A DNA stretch of 64,000 nt from Pseudomonas sp. MYb185. GTDB lineage: Bacteria > Pseudomonadota > Gammaproteobacteria > Pseudomonadales > Pseudomonadaceae. This document shows, one piece after another, positions 22,875 to 31,705 of the stretch. The notes beneath the pieces were generated by a model. It searched no databases, was not told the origin of the DNA, and saw only the letters and a program-made list of their open reading frames with translations. The stretch is from NCBI RefSeq assembly GCF_002979975.1, contig NZ_PCQD01000012.1, positions 43,838 through 107,837 on the forward strand, read 5' to 3'. Both the position numbers and the translations under genes were made by a program. Every line of letters starts with the position of its first letter. Positions within the stretch are counted from its first letter, which is position 1.

Positions 22875-25865
22875 ATGCAGCAGAATCTGAAATCCGTAGC
22901 ATCGATGCTGCTTGTCACGGTAGTGACCCTGAACCTGTTCATGATCGCTCTGCTGGCCTATACCCTGCACGCCTCGTACAAGCGCGAGATCGAGGAGGTG
23001 CGCACCAACGTCACCAACCTGGCGCTACTGATGGATCAAAGCGTGAGCGGTGCGGCCACCGAGATCGGCCTGGTGGTACAGGAAATCCAATCCTACCTGG
23101 AAACCGAACTGCGCAACGGTGAGCTGCAGGAAGATACCGTCAACGCCCTGCTCGTATCCCGCGAGAGCTGGATCAGCGACATCGCCATTATCCGCGTAAC
23201 CGATGCCCGGGGCCGCGTTCGTTTCGGTTCCAACATAGGTGCACAACCGCCTGCCGACTTTACCCGGAATGAATTCTTCATCGCCCATCGGGACAGCAGC
23301 GATGCCGGGCTGCTGGTCAGCAAGCTGATTCCCAGTCGCTTCAGCCAGGATTGGGTGCATGTATTTTCCCGGCGCTATGATGATGCCGACGGCCGTTTTG
23401 CCGGCGTCATCACCGCCACCGTGCCAGCCAGCCATTTCGTCAGGCTGATCTCGGGCCTCGATCTGGGGCCGAACGGCATCGCCCTGGTGCGTGATCTGGA
23501 CAAGAGATTGGTGGCCCGCCATCCACCGCTGGATGCCGCGCCCGGACATACCGGCTCGGTAGGTGGCTCCCAGGAGTTGACCGAACTGCTGGAGTCCGGC
23601 GCGCAGACCGGCATCTTCTACAGCGACGGCACCGCCGATGGCATACCGCGCACCGATGCCTTCCGCCGATTGTCGGCCATGCCGGTGTTCGTGGTCGCCG
23701 GGCTGGGTGAGGAAGACTATCTGCTCACCTGGCGCCACGACCTGACCAAGGCCCTGGTGTTGGGTCTGCTGTTTCTGTTGGTCACCTGCATCGGCGCATG
23801 CCTGCTGTGGCGCCAGATCAGGGCCAGCAACCGGGCCAACCGGCGCAGCCGCATGCTGCTGCAGCATGCCAGCGACGGCATCCATATCCTCGACAGTAAA
23901 GGCCGACTGCTGGAAGCCAGCGACTCCTTCTACAAGATGCTCGGCTATCCCGTCGGTGATCCCGCCGATCATTCGCCCTACAACTGGGATGCACTGCATA
24001 CACCGCAGGAGCTGAGCCAACTGATCGCCAGTCAGTTGCAGTACAACCGCCTGATCACCTTCGAGACCCTGTTCCGCCACCGCGATGGTCACAGTTTCCC
24101 GGTCGAGGTGACCAGCGTGCTGCTGGAAATCGATGGCCAGCCGCTGCTGTTCAATGCGGCCCGGGATATCAGCGAGCGCAAGCAACTGGATGAGGACCTG
24201 CGCATCGCCGCCCGCGCCTTCGAGTCCGAAGTCGGCATGCTGATTACCGATGCCCAGCTGAACATCCTGCGTTGCAACCAGGCCTTCAGCCGCATCACCG
24301 GCTACAGCGCCGAGGAAGTCATCGGTCGCCAGCCCAACCTGCTGCAGTCCGGCCGTCACGACAGCAGCTTCTACGCGGGCATGTGGCGGGCGCTCGATCA
24401 GCATGGCGCCTGGCAGGGTGAAATCTGGAACAAGCGCAAGAATGGCGAGGTCTACCCACAACTGCTGTCCATCGGCACGGTCAATAACGAGCAGGGCCAG
24501 ACCACCCATTATGTGGCCTCGCTATCGGACATCTCCGCACGCAAGGCCACCGAAGAGCAGATGCGCACCCTGGCGTTCTACGACTCGCTGACCAAACTGC
24601 CCAACCGGCGCCTGTTCCTCGAGCGGCTCGAGCATGCCCTGCGGACAGCGCAGCGCCACCAGACCAGGGGCGCCCTGCTGGTGGTCGATCTGGACAACTT
24701 CAAGGCGCTCAACGATACCGAGGGGCATGCCGCCGGTGACCAGTTGCTGGGGCTGGTCGCCACCCGCCTGATCGACTGCGTACCGCACAAGGATTCGGTG
24801 GCCCGGCTGGGCGGTGACGAGTTCGTGGTGCTGCTGGATGATCTGGCCAGCCATGCAATCGAGGCCGCACGGCAGGCCGAGCTGATCGGCCGGGATATTC
24901 TCGCGGCGCTGGCCAAGCCCTACCTGCTGGCACAAAGCGAATACCGTGGCTCGGCCAGCATCGGTATCGCGCTGTTCGGCGCCGGCGATACGCTGCTGTC
25001 GGAGGAGCCGCTGAGAAATGCCGACCTGGCCATGTCCCAGGCCAAGGCCGCCGGCAGCAATACCCTGTGCTTCTTCGATCCGCAGATGCAGGCCCAGGTG
25101 CGCGAGCGCAGCGAGATCGATGCCGGCCTGCGCATCGCCCTGGAGCAACAGCAGTTCGTACTGCACTACCAGCCGCAGGTCGATGCTGAAGGTCGCATCA
25201 CCGGCGCCGAGGCACTGGTACGCTGGGCCCACCCGGAACACGGCATGATCTCCCCGGCACGCTTCATTCCGGTAGCCGAGGAGAACGGCCTGATCCTGCC
25301 ACTCGGCCACTGGGTACTGGAAACCGCCTGCCGGCAACTGGCGCACTGGGCTGATGACCCGCGCATGGCGGAGCTGAGCCTGGCGGTCAACGTCAGTGCC
25401 AACCAGTTGAGCCAGCCCGACTTCGTCGCTCAGGTACGCGAGATCCTGCAGCGCACCGGGGCACCCACGCGGCACCTCAAGCTGGAGCTGACCGAGAGCG
25501 CGCTGGTCAATGAGATAGAAAGCACCATCGGCAAGATGAGCGAACTCAAGGGCCTTGGCGTCTGCTTCTCGCTGGATGACTTCGGTACCGGCTACTCCTC
25601 GCTGACCTACCTGAGCCGGCTGCCGCTGGACCAATTGAAGATCGACCAGAGCTTTGTCCACAGCATCCTGCGCGACCCCAACAGCGGTGAAATAGCCCAG
25701 ATGATCATCCTGCTGGCCGATCGCATGGGGCTGTCGGTGCTGGCCGAGGGTGTGGAAACACAGGCCCAATGCGCCGCCCTGCAGGAGCGGGGCTGCCATA
25801 ATTTCCAGGGATACCTGTTCGGCCGGCCGATGACCATCGAGGAGTTCGAGCGGGAGCTGCAGTAG
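22875..25865 (+). CDS. dCache-PAS-PAS-GGDEF-EAL cyclic-di-GMP protein
   Basis: A 996-aa protein from ATG 22875 (AGGAA upstream); the open frame reaches 54 codons further without a better start. An N-terminal membrane helix (about 9-29), a periplasmic double-Cache sensor (about 35-290) and a second helix (about 295-315) are followed by two PAS domains (NGEVYPQL in the second). A GGDEF domain with intact LGGDEFVVLL and an EAL domain with intact GAEALVRW and DDFGTGYSSL end the protein. Both catalytic motifs look functional, so it could make or degrade cyclic-di-GMP in response to an extracellular ligand. The 170-bp gap upstream shows no clear promoter by eye. Confidence 0.92.
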   Translation: MQQNLKSVASMLLVTVVTLNLFMIALLAYTLHASYKREIEEVRTNVTNLALLMDQSVSGAATEIGLVVQEIQSYLETELRNGELQEDTVNALLVSRESWISDIAIIRVTDARGRVRFGSNIGAQPPADFTRNEFFIAHRDSSDAGLLVSKLIPSRFSQDWVHVFSRRYDDADGRFAGVITATVPASHFVRLISGLDLGPNGIALVRDLDKRLVARHPPLDAAPGHTGSVGGSQELTELLESGAQTGIFYSDGTADGIPRTDAFRRLSAMPVFVVAGLGEEDYLLTWRHDLTKALVLGLLFLLVTCIGACLLWRQIRASNRANRRSRMLLQHASDGIHILDSKGRLLEASDSFYKMLGYPVGDPADHSPYNWDALHTPQELSQLIASQLQYNRLITFETLFRHRDGHSFPVEVTSVLLEIDGQPLLFNAARDISERKQLDEDLRIAARAFESEVGMLITDAQLNILRCNQAFSRITGYSAEEVIGRQPNLLQSGRHDSSFYAGMWRALDQHGAWQGEIWNKRKNGEVYPQLLSIGTVNNEQGQTTHYVASLSDISARKATEEQMRTLAFYDSLTKLPNRRLFLERLEHALRTAQRHQTRGALLVVDLDNFKALNDTEGHAAGDQLLGLVATRLIDCVPHKDSVARLGGDEFVVLLDDLASHAIEAARQAELIGRDILAALAKPYLLAQSEYRGSASIGIALFGAGDTLLSEEPLRNADLAMSQAKAAGSNTLCFFDPQMQAQVRERSEIDAGLRIALEQQQFVLHYQPQVDAEGRITGAEALVRWAHPEHGMISPARFIPVAEENGLILPLGHWVLETACRQLAHWADDPRMAELSLAVNVSANQLSQPDFVAQVREILQRTGAPTRHLKLELTESALVNEIESTIGKMSELKGLGVCFSLDDFGTGYSSLTYLSRLPLDQLKIDQSFVHSILRDPNSGEIAQMIILLADRMGLSVLAEGVETQAQCAALQERGCHNFQGYLFGRPMTIEEFERELQ

Positions 25866-25896
25866 CGCTGAGCTCCCATTGAGCATGTCCGTACAC

Positions 25897-26401
25897 CGTC
25901 ATTGCGAGCCCGAAGGGTGTGGCAACCCAAGGTGCACATCGGTTATTCCGTGCCCATGGATTGCTTCACCGCTTTGCGGTTCGCAATGACGAAGGGGGTA
26001 GCATACCCAGACCATCTCCACGCCTGCCCAACCGTCATTGCGAGCCCGAAGGACGTGGCAATCCAAGGTGCACATCGGTTATTCCGTGCCCATGGATTGC
26101 TTCACCGCTTCGCGATTCGCAATGACGAAGGGGGTAGCATACCCAGACCATTCCCACGCCTGTCCAACCGTCATTGCGAGCCCGAAGGGCGTGGCAACCC
26201 AAGGTGCATATCGGTTATTCCGTGCCCATGGATTGCTTCACCGCTTCGCGATTCGCAATGACGAAGGGGGTAGCATACCCAGACCATTCCCACGCCTGCC
26301 CAACCGTCATTGCGAGCCCGAAGGGCGTGGCAATCCACGGGTGCGCACCGGTTATTCCATGCCCGTGGATTGCTTCACCGCCTTGCGGTTCGCAATGACA
26401 G
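25897..26401. repeat. 136-bp tandem repeat, 3.7 copies, CGTCATTGCGAG family
   Basis: Units start at 25897, 26033, 26169 and 26305, exactly 136 bp apart; the last is partial and ends at about 26401. Each unit contains an inverted pair CGTCATTGCGA / TCGCAATGACG and an inner pair CAATCCA / TGGATTG, so each can fold into a long hairpin, followed by a spacer with GGGGGTAGCATACCCAGACC. Copies differ by only a few bases. The CGTCATTGCGAG palindrome is a widespread intergenic repeat in bacteria. It fills the gap between the cyclic-di-GMP gene and hemN. Confidence 0.92.
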
Positions 26402-26457
26402 GGTTTGCTGCGCAACAGGGCTCCACCAAGAGTGGGTGAAGCTCCCAGAAAGGCAGA

Positions 26458-27846
26458 TCACACCGTGCGCGAGAAATTACCCTTCTGTTCGGCGCCCAGG
26501 TAGGCGTCGAAGGCCATTGCCACATTGCGCAGCATCAACTGCCCTTCGGGCAACAGCAGCAACTCCCGGTCACCGATCGCCACCAGTCCATCGGCGACCG
26601 GCTCGGCCAACTGCTCCAGGGCGTCGGCGAAGTAGGCCTGGAAGTCGATACCGTAGTGATCCTCGAACTTGGCAAAATCGATACGCCCCTGGCACATCAG
26701 GTCGAGAATCACCTCGCGCCGCAGGCAGTCATCCTCGCTCAGGGTATAGCCGCGGTGGATGGGCAGCATGCCCGCATCGATCCGTGCATAGTATTGCGAC
26801 AGCTCCTTGACGCTCTGGCTGTAGGTGTTGTCGACCTTGCCGATGGACGACACGCCAATACCGATGAGATCACAGTCGGCGTGGGTCGAGTAGCCCTGGA
26901 AGTTGCGCTGCAGGGTGCCGTTCTCGCGGGCCAGCGCCAGCTCATCCTCCGGTAGCGCGAAGTGGTCCATGCCGATATAGACGTAGCCGGCGCCGGTCAG
27001 CCGCTCGATGGTCAGCTCCAGCAGCTCCAGCTTGCGCTCTGGCGGCGGCATGTCCTGGGGTCGGATCAGCCGCTGCGCGCGTACCAGGTCCGGCAGGTGC
27101 GCATAGCTGTAGGCGGCGATGCGATCGGGGCGCATGTCGATGATCTTGTCCAGGGTGGTATTGAAGCTCTTGACGGTCTGCAGTGGCAGGCCGTAGATCA
27201 GATCGACGCTGACCGACTTGAACTGCGCCTCGCGGGCAGCCTGCACCAGGTCGCGGGTCTGTTCCTCACTCTGCAGGCGATTGACCGCGGCCTGCACCGC
27301 CTCGTCGAAGTCCTGCACGCCGAAGCTCAGGCGGTTGAAGCCCAACGCGCGCAACTGATGGATCTGTACCGGGGTTACGGTGCGCGGGTCGACTTCCAGG
27401 GAAAACTCATGGGCATCGCTGTCGTCCAGGTTGAACGACGCACGCAGGGTGTCCATCAGGTCCGTCAACTGCTCGCTGGTCAGATAGGTCGGCGTGCCAC
27501 CACCCAGGTGCAGCTGGGTCAGCTTACGCGACCTGTCGAACAAGGCGGCCTGCATGGCGATCTCGCGCTTGAGGTATTCAAGATACTCCACCGCCCGTTC
27601 GGTCTTGTGGGTGATGATCTTGTTACAGGCGCAGTAGTAGCACAGGCTCTTGCAGAATGGGATATGGATGTACACCGACAGGCACTTGGGCGTCTCGGCG
27701 GTATTGCTGGCCCTGGCCGCGGCACGATAGTCGTCCATGGCGAACGCCTGGTGGAACTGCGGCGCGGTCGGGTAGGACGTGTAGCGCGGGCCGGGCCGAT
27801 CGTATTTCTCGATCAGCGCACGGTTGAAGCTGATTTTCTGCGTCAT
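26458..27846 (-). CDS. hemN: oxygen-independent coproporphyrinogen III oxidase HemN
   Basis: A 462-aa radical-SAM enzyme that decarboxylates coproporphyrinogen III to protoporphyrinogen IX in heme synthesis under low oxygen. Visible features are GPRYTSYPTAPQF, the cluster motif HIPFCKSLCYYCACNK (CxxxCxxC plus the extra Cys), HLGGGTPTYL, and EVDPRTVTPVQI, then the HemN C-terminal domain. The length fits HemN (about 457-460 aa) and not the shorter HemW. It is a single gene with its own promoter region. A clear Anr/FNR box was looked for in the 5' region but not found. Confidence 0.95.
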   Translation of the reverse strand: MTQKISFNRALIEKYDRPGPRYTSYPTAPQFHQAFAMDDYRAAARASNTAETPKCLSVYIHIPFCKSLCYYCACNKIITHKTERAVEYLEYLKREIAMQAALFDRSRKLTQLHLGGGTPTYLTSEQLTDLMDTLRASFNLDDSDAHEFSLEVDPRTVTPVQIHQLRALGFNRLSFGVQDFDEAVQAAVNRLQSEEQTRDLVQAAREAQFKSVSVDLIYGLPLQTVKSFNTTLDKIIDMRPDRIAAYSYAHLPDLVRAQRLIRPQDMPPPERKLELLELTIERLTGAGYVYIGMDHFALPEDELALARENGTLQRNFQGYSTHADCDLIGIGVSSIGKVDNTYSQSVKELSQYYARIDAGMLPIHRGYTLSEDDCLRREVILDLMCQGRIDFAKFEDHYGIDFQAYFADALEQLAEPVADGLVAIGDRELLLLPEGQLMLRNVAMAFDAYLGAEQKGNFSRTV

Positions 27847-27988
27847 GGGTCTCTCGCCCTCATCATTTGGCGACGTCTGTCTGGCAAATCACATGGGGAG
27901 AGTGTAAGGCAAGCAATCCACCTTTGCATTGAGGCGGGTCAAGGAGCGGCCAGCCAGGAACTGATCATGAGCTCGCACGCTTCGTTGT

Positions 27989-28249
27989 CCCGGGTTGTCG
28001 AGCGCCTGCTCGACGACGCAGTGACTCAGAACCCCGCAGGCGTAGCGCAGGCGCGCTACACCCCGAAAACCATGCGCCACATCCGCCCGGGTTGTCGAGC
28101 GCCTGCTCGACGACACAGTGACTCGGAACCCCGAGGCGTAGCGCAGGCGCGCTACACCCCGAAAACCATGCGCCGCATCCGCCCGGGTTATCGAGCGCCT
28201 GCTCGACGACGCAGTGACTCGGAACCCCGCAGGCGCGCTACACCCCGGT
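27989..28249. repeat. REP-like array, three units of about 96 bp, inverse orientation
   Basis: GTCGAGC-GCCT-GCTCGAC hairpins start at about 27996, 28093 and 28189 (the last with an ATCG variant). They alternate with GTAGCGC-AGGC-GCGCTAC hairpins. This is the reverse complement of the unit at 14914-15338 with a different spacer. Together with about 120 bp on its left, including the hemN 5' region, it fills the 426-bp gap between hemN and the next gene. Confidence 0.88.
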
Positions 28250-28272
28250 ACGGTAGCGAATGAAAGTAAAAA

Positions 28273-28881
28273 CTACTCCTGGCGCAGGCCAAACATGATG
28301 GCATGGGCCTTACCGCCGCTGACCGAGACCACCACACCTTCCCGGGCATAGATCCAGGCTTCATCGCCGTCGCCTATCGGCGCGCGCAGCTCGACCGGTC
28401 CGAAGGTGGCCTCGATATCGCCCAGCCCGAGCGGCTTCTCGGGAATCAGGCTCAGGCGCTCCACCGGATACTGCGCCAGTGCCGCGCCCACCGCCGGCGA
28501 TACCGCCTGATCCGGCATGTCCGGCTGCCAGGCCTGTGCCTCGACCAAGCTGTCGGTCTGCTGCTCATCCAGGCCGATGACCGCCTGCACCCGCCAGCGC
28601 TGTCCATCGGAATCCAGCGGATGGCGGCTGACCAGCCGGGGCTCGCCATCGGCACTGATCATCCACAGACTGCCATCACCGAGGATGCGGCCGACCTCGG
28701 CCAGCGTCAGTACGCGCTCACGCACCGGGGTCCACAGGCTGGGCTGGTATTGTTGCTTCCAGGCCAGCGGCTGCCCACTCTGCCCGCCCTCCTGCGCGGC
28801 GCGCCAGCGGTCGAGCGCGAACAGCGACAGCAATACCACTGCCAGCAGCGTACCGATACGTAAGCCCATGCGTGCGTTCAT
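28273..28881 (-). CDS. membrane-anchored conserved protein of unknown function
   Basis: A 202-aa protein from ATG 28881, chosen because GAGGGA lies 5 bases upstream; an alternative ATG is at 28869. It has one N-terminal hydrophobic segment (MGLRIGTLLAVVLLSLFALD) followed by a soluble, probably periplasmic, domain with no motif I recognise (LAEVGRILGDGSLWMISADG, LVSRHPLDSDGQRW). It lies downstream of rpoH on the same strand but is separated from it by a good terminator. No function is proposed. Confidence 0.7.
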   Translation of the reverse strand: MNARMGLRIGTLLAVVLLSLFALDRWRAAQEGGQSGQPLAWKQQYQPSLWTPVRERVLTLAEVGRILGDGSLWMISADGEPRLVSRHPLDSDGQRWRVQAVIGLDEQQTDSLVEAQAWQPDMPDQAVSPAVGAALAQYPVERLSLIPEKPLGLGDIEATFGPVELRAPIGDGDEAWIYAREGVVVSVSGGKAHAIMFGLRQE

Positions 28882-28921
28882 GCAGTCCCTCTCTGGCAGC
28901 CGGCATCCGGACCGGCGAGTA

Positions 28922-28956
28922 CAAAAACAAAAGGGCATCCCTGGGGATGCCCTTTG
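28922..28956 (-). terminator. intrinsic terminator of rpoH
   Basis: AAGGGCATCC / GGATGCCCTT (28931-28954) form a 10-bp stem with a tetraloop. On the minus strand they are followed by TTTGTTTTTG. It lies 16 bp after the rpoH stop. Confidence 0.88.
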
Positions 28957-28971
28957 TGCTGATCGTTGATC

Positions 28972-29835
28972 TCAGGCAGCGTCATCGACGCTGATGTGCT
29001 TCTTCAACTTGTTCATGGCGTTCTTTTCCAGTTGGCGGATACGCTCCGCCGACACCTGGTACTTGGCCGCCAGTTCATGCAGGGTGGCCTTTTCCTCGGC
29101 CAGCCAGCGCTGGTAGAGAATATCGCGGCTGCGCTCGTCCAGTTGCGCCAACCCCTGCTGCAGCTGCTGGCTGGAACTGTCGCTCCAGTCGGCGCTTTCC
29201 AGCTGGGTGGCCGGGTCGTAGCGCTTGTCCTCCAGATAATGCACCGGCGCGTAGGCGGCATCGTCATCATCGTCGTCGGAACCGTCGAAGCCCAGGTCCT
29301 GACCGTACAGGCGGCTCTCCATCTCGCGCACCTCGCGGGCAGCCACACCCAGGTCCTCGGCCACGGCATTGACCTCATCATGGGTCAGCCAGGCGAGCTT
29401 CTTCTTGGCGCTGCGCAGGTTGAAGAACAGCTTGCGCTGGGCCTTGGTGGTGGCGACCTTGACGATACGCCAGTTGCGCAGGATGAACTCGTGGATCTCG
29501 GCGCGGATCCAGTGCACGGCAAAGGACACCAGGCGCACACCCATTTCCGGGTTGAAACGCTTGACCGCCTTCATCAGGCCAACGTTGCCTTCCTGGATCA
29601 GGTCGGCCTGGGCCAGACCGTAGCCGGAATAACTGCGTGCGATATGCACGACAAAGCGCAGATGCGACATGACCAGTTGTCGTGCCGCTTCCAGATCCTG
29701 CTGATAGAACAAACGATCAGCCAGCTCGCGCTCCTCCTCGACACTGAGTATCGGGATGCTGCTTACGGTCTGAACATAGGCCTCCAGGTTCGCACCCGGA
29801 ATCAGGTTATGTACGGGCTGCAAAGCAGTGCTCAT
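28972..29835 (-). CDS. rpoH: heat-shock sigma factor RpoH (sigma-32)
   Basis: A 287-aa sigma-70-family factor. Region 2 ([40 protein letters not shown]) and region 4 ([20 protein letters not shown] end) are clear. The RpoH box QRKLFFNLR, which distinguishes RpoH from other group sigma factors, is intact. An acidic stretch DGSDDDDDD is inserted near residue 190. GGAG lies 8 bases before the ATG. It lies downstream of ftsYEX on the same strand, the classical gammaproteobacterial order, but behind a 198-bp AT-rich gap. That gap probably holds its own promoter(s): on the minus strand, TTCCAT-N17-TACACT near 29930-29960 is one weak candidate. Confidence 0.96.
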   Translation of the reverse strand: MSTALQPVHNLIPGANLEAYVQTVSSIPILSVEEERELADRLFYQQDLEAARQLVMSHLRFVVHIARSYSGYGLAQADLIQEGNVGLMKAVKRFNPEMGVRLVSFAVHWIRAEIHEFILRNWRIVKVATTKAQRKLFFNLRSAKKKLAWLTHDEVNAVAEDLGVAAREVREMESRLYGQDLGFDGSDDDDDDAAYAPVHYLEDKRYDPATQLESADWSDSSSQQLQQGLAQLDERSRDILYQRWLAEEKATLHELAAKYQVSAERIRQLEKNAMNKLKKHISVDDAA

Positions 29836-30033
29836 GCTTGGACTCCAAAAAAAGGTGAAAGACAGTTTAACGTCGTGTCAGCGACGGCCCGCCAGGGGCT
29901 GAGGGGTGACAGGGCACCCGGAATGACGCTTCAGTGTATCACCACATGCTAGGACATGGAACGTCTTGACAAGTTCCGCAGATACATAAATTATCTTTAT
30001 AAATCAATACGTTAATAAAAATGACACACTCTG

Positions 30034-31038
30034 TTACTGCGGTTCGATATCACGGATATGTCGCCCCACCGCCAACCAGGCCCCGGCCAGCCCCAGCAGC
30101 ATGGCTCCCGCCAGCAGCACCAGCCCATCGGACAGCGGCATGCCGGACAGCGCGAAGTCGCTCTGATACAGCGCAGCCACCTGGCGCACGGTGACATTCA
30201 GCCAGGCCAGCCCGGCGGCCAGCAACAGCCAGGCTATCAGGCCGGCAAGCAGGCCATAGAGTACGCCCAGGTACAGGAATGGCCGGCGCACGAAGGCATC
30301 GGTCCCACCCACCAGCTTGATCACCAAGATCTCGTTGCGCCGGCTCTCGATCGCCAGGCGGATGGTGTTGGTCATCACCAGCAGCAATGCCAGTACCAGC
30401 AGCACCGCCAGTCCGCCGGTAAAGCGCTCGAACATGGCCAGGATCGAGGTCAGGCGTTCTACCCACAGCAGATCGATCTGCACCTCATCCACACCGGGCA
30501 TCTGCGCCAGACGATCGCGCAATGGCTGCAGCGCCGAGGCGCCGCCCTCGAGGTCCTGTGGCATGACCAGGATCACATCCGGCAGCGGATTGTAGGCCAG
30601 TTGCTGCAGGGCATCGCCCAGCCCGGAATGCTGCTGGAATTCCGCCAGCGCCAGTTCGCGGTCCAGCAACTGGGTGCCGGCCACGCCCTCCAGCGACTCG
30701 ATCTCGGCCTGCAGAGCCTGGGCCGCATCGCTCTCGACCTCGCCGTCCAGGTACACCGACAGTTGCGCGGCGCGCTGCCAGTCGATGCCCAGCCGCTCAA
30801 CCTGGTCGATCAGCACCGTCAGCCCCATCGGCAGCGCCAGTACGATACTCATGACCAGCACTATCATCACGGTGCTGAAGGGATAGTCCCAGATGCGGCG
30901 CACCGCCAGCCGGGCGCTGTCGCGGTGGCTGCTGGCCCAACTGCGCAGCGGGTGCCGCCAGTTGCGGCTGGAACGGGCCGCGCCGCTGGCAGCCTTCTGC
31001 GGACGCTTGTCCGTGGGTCGGTTCTGATTGGCCGCCAT
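30034..31038 (-). CDS. ftsX: cell-division ABC transporter permease FtsX
   Basis: A 334-aa FtsX from ATG 31038 (GGGGA upstream; ATG 31050, inside ftsE, is an alternative). A long basic N-terminal tail precedes four membrane segments, with the first near ISTVMIVLVMSIVLAL-like residues 55-80. A periplasmic domain with LEGVAGTQLLDRELALAEFQ follows, then SRRNEILVIKLVGGTDAFVR, the conserved FtsX/MacB-type motif. It forms the FtsEX complex that activates septal peptidoglycan hydrolases through periplasmic partners. It is separated from ftsE by a single base. Confidence 0.95.
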   Translation of the reverse strand: MAANQNRPTDKRPQKAASGAARSSRNWRHPLRSWASSHRDSARLAVRRIWDYPFSTVMIVLVMSIVLALPMGLTVLIDQVERLGIDWQRAAQLSVYLDGEVESDAAQALQAEIESLEGVAGTQLLDRELALAEFQQHSGLGDALQQLAYNPLPDVILVMPQDLEGGASALQPLRDRLAQMPGVDEVQIDLLWVERLTSILAMFERFTGGLAVLLVLALLLVMTNTIRLAIESRRNEILVIKLVGGTDAFVRRPFLYLGVLYGLLAGLIAWLLLAAGLAWLNVTVRQVAALYQSDFALSGMPLSDGLVLLAGAMLLGLAGAWLAVGRHIRDIEPQ

Positions 31039-31039
31039 G

Positions 31040-31702
31040 TCAGTCCCCATCCGCCAGTAGTCGACCGTCGCTGAGGGTCAGCATGCGATGATCCAGTTGG
31101 GCGATCAGCGGCAGGTCGTGACTGGCGATGATCACCGTCACCCCGACCCGGTTGAAATCCTCGAACAGCCCCATGATTTCCGCCGATAGCGCCGGGTCCA
31201 GGTTGCCGGTGGGCTCATCGGCCAGCAGCAGTGCCGGCTTGTGCACCACCGCCCGGGCAATACCGACCCGCTGCTGCTCACCCCCGGACAGGGAGATCGG
31301 GTACATGTTCTCGCGCTTGAGCAGGCCGACCTTGTCCAGCGCCGCGCGCACCCGGCGGCCGATCTCGTCACGCGGGGTGCCGTTGATGATCAGCGGCAGC
31401 GCCACGTTGTCGAATACCGTGCGATCGAACAGCAGCTGGTGGTTCTGGAACACCACGCCGACCTGGCGGCGCAGATAGGGAATGTCGTGACTGCCCAGGT
31501 CGCGCAGGTTCTGCCCGCCGACATGCACGTGCCCGGAGCTCGGCCGCTCCATGCACATGATCAGCTTGAGCAGGGTGCTCTTGCCCGCCCCGGAATGCCC
31601 GGTGATGAACACCATCTCCCCGGTACGGATATGGAAGCTCAGACTGTCCAGGCCCTGGTGGCCGTTGGGGTAACGCTTGCTGACCTGGTCGAAACGGATC
31701 AT
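31040..31702 (-). CDS. ftsE: cell-division ABC transporter ATPase FtsE
   Basis: A 220-aa ATP-binding protein of the FtsEX complex. It has Walker A (GHSGAGKSTLLKL), the Q-loop segment GVVFQNHQLLFDRTV, the signature LSGGEQQRVGIARAVVHKP, Walker B (ALLLADEPTGNLD) and the switch His in IIASHDL. It starts 3 bp after the ftsY stop and ends 1 base before ftsX, so ftsY-ftsE-ftsX are one operon. It is cytoplasmic and membrane-associated through FtsX. Confidence 0.97.
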   Translation of the reverse strand: MIRFDQVSKRYPNGHQGLDSLSFHIRTGEMVFITGHSGAGKSTLLKLIMCMERPSSGHVHVGGQNLRDLGSHDIPYLRRQVGVVFQNHQLLFDRTVFDNVALPLIINGTPRDEIGRRVRAALDKVGLLKRENMYPISLSGGEQQRVGIARAVVHKPALLLADEPTGNLDPALSAEIMGLFEDFNRVGVTVIIASHDLPLIAQLDHRMLTLSDGRLLADGD

Positions 31703-31705
31703 GGG

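Noticed and set aside
25902..26439. Several overlapping 66-133 aa frames with repeated MRARR...KVHIGYSVPMDC sequences
   Set aside because: They arise from the 136-bp repeat read in three frames; 136 is not a multiple of three and the sequence folds as nested hairpins.
27847..27900. Anr/FNR box upstream of hemN
   Set aside because: Only a loose TTTG...CAAA symmetry is present; it does not match TTGAT-N4-ATCAA well enough.
29965..29993. TTGACA-N17-AATTAT promoter-like match on the plus strand
   Set aside because: No plus-strand gene follows; downstream lies the end of ftsX on the minus strand. It is probably chance in AT-rich DNA.
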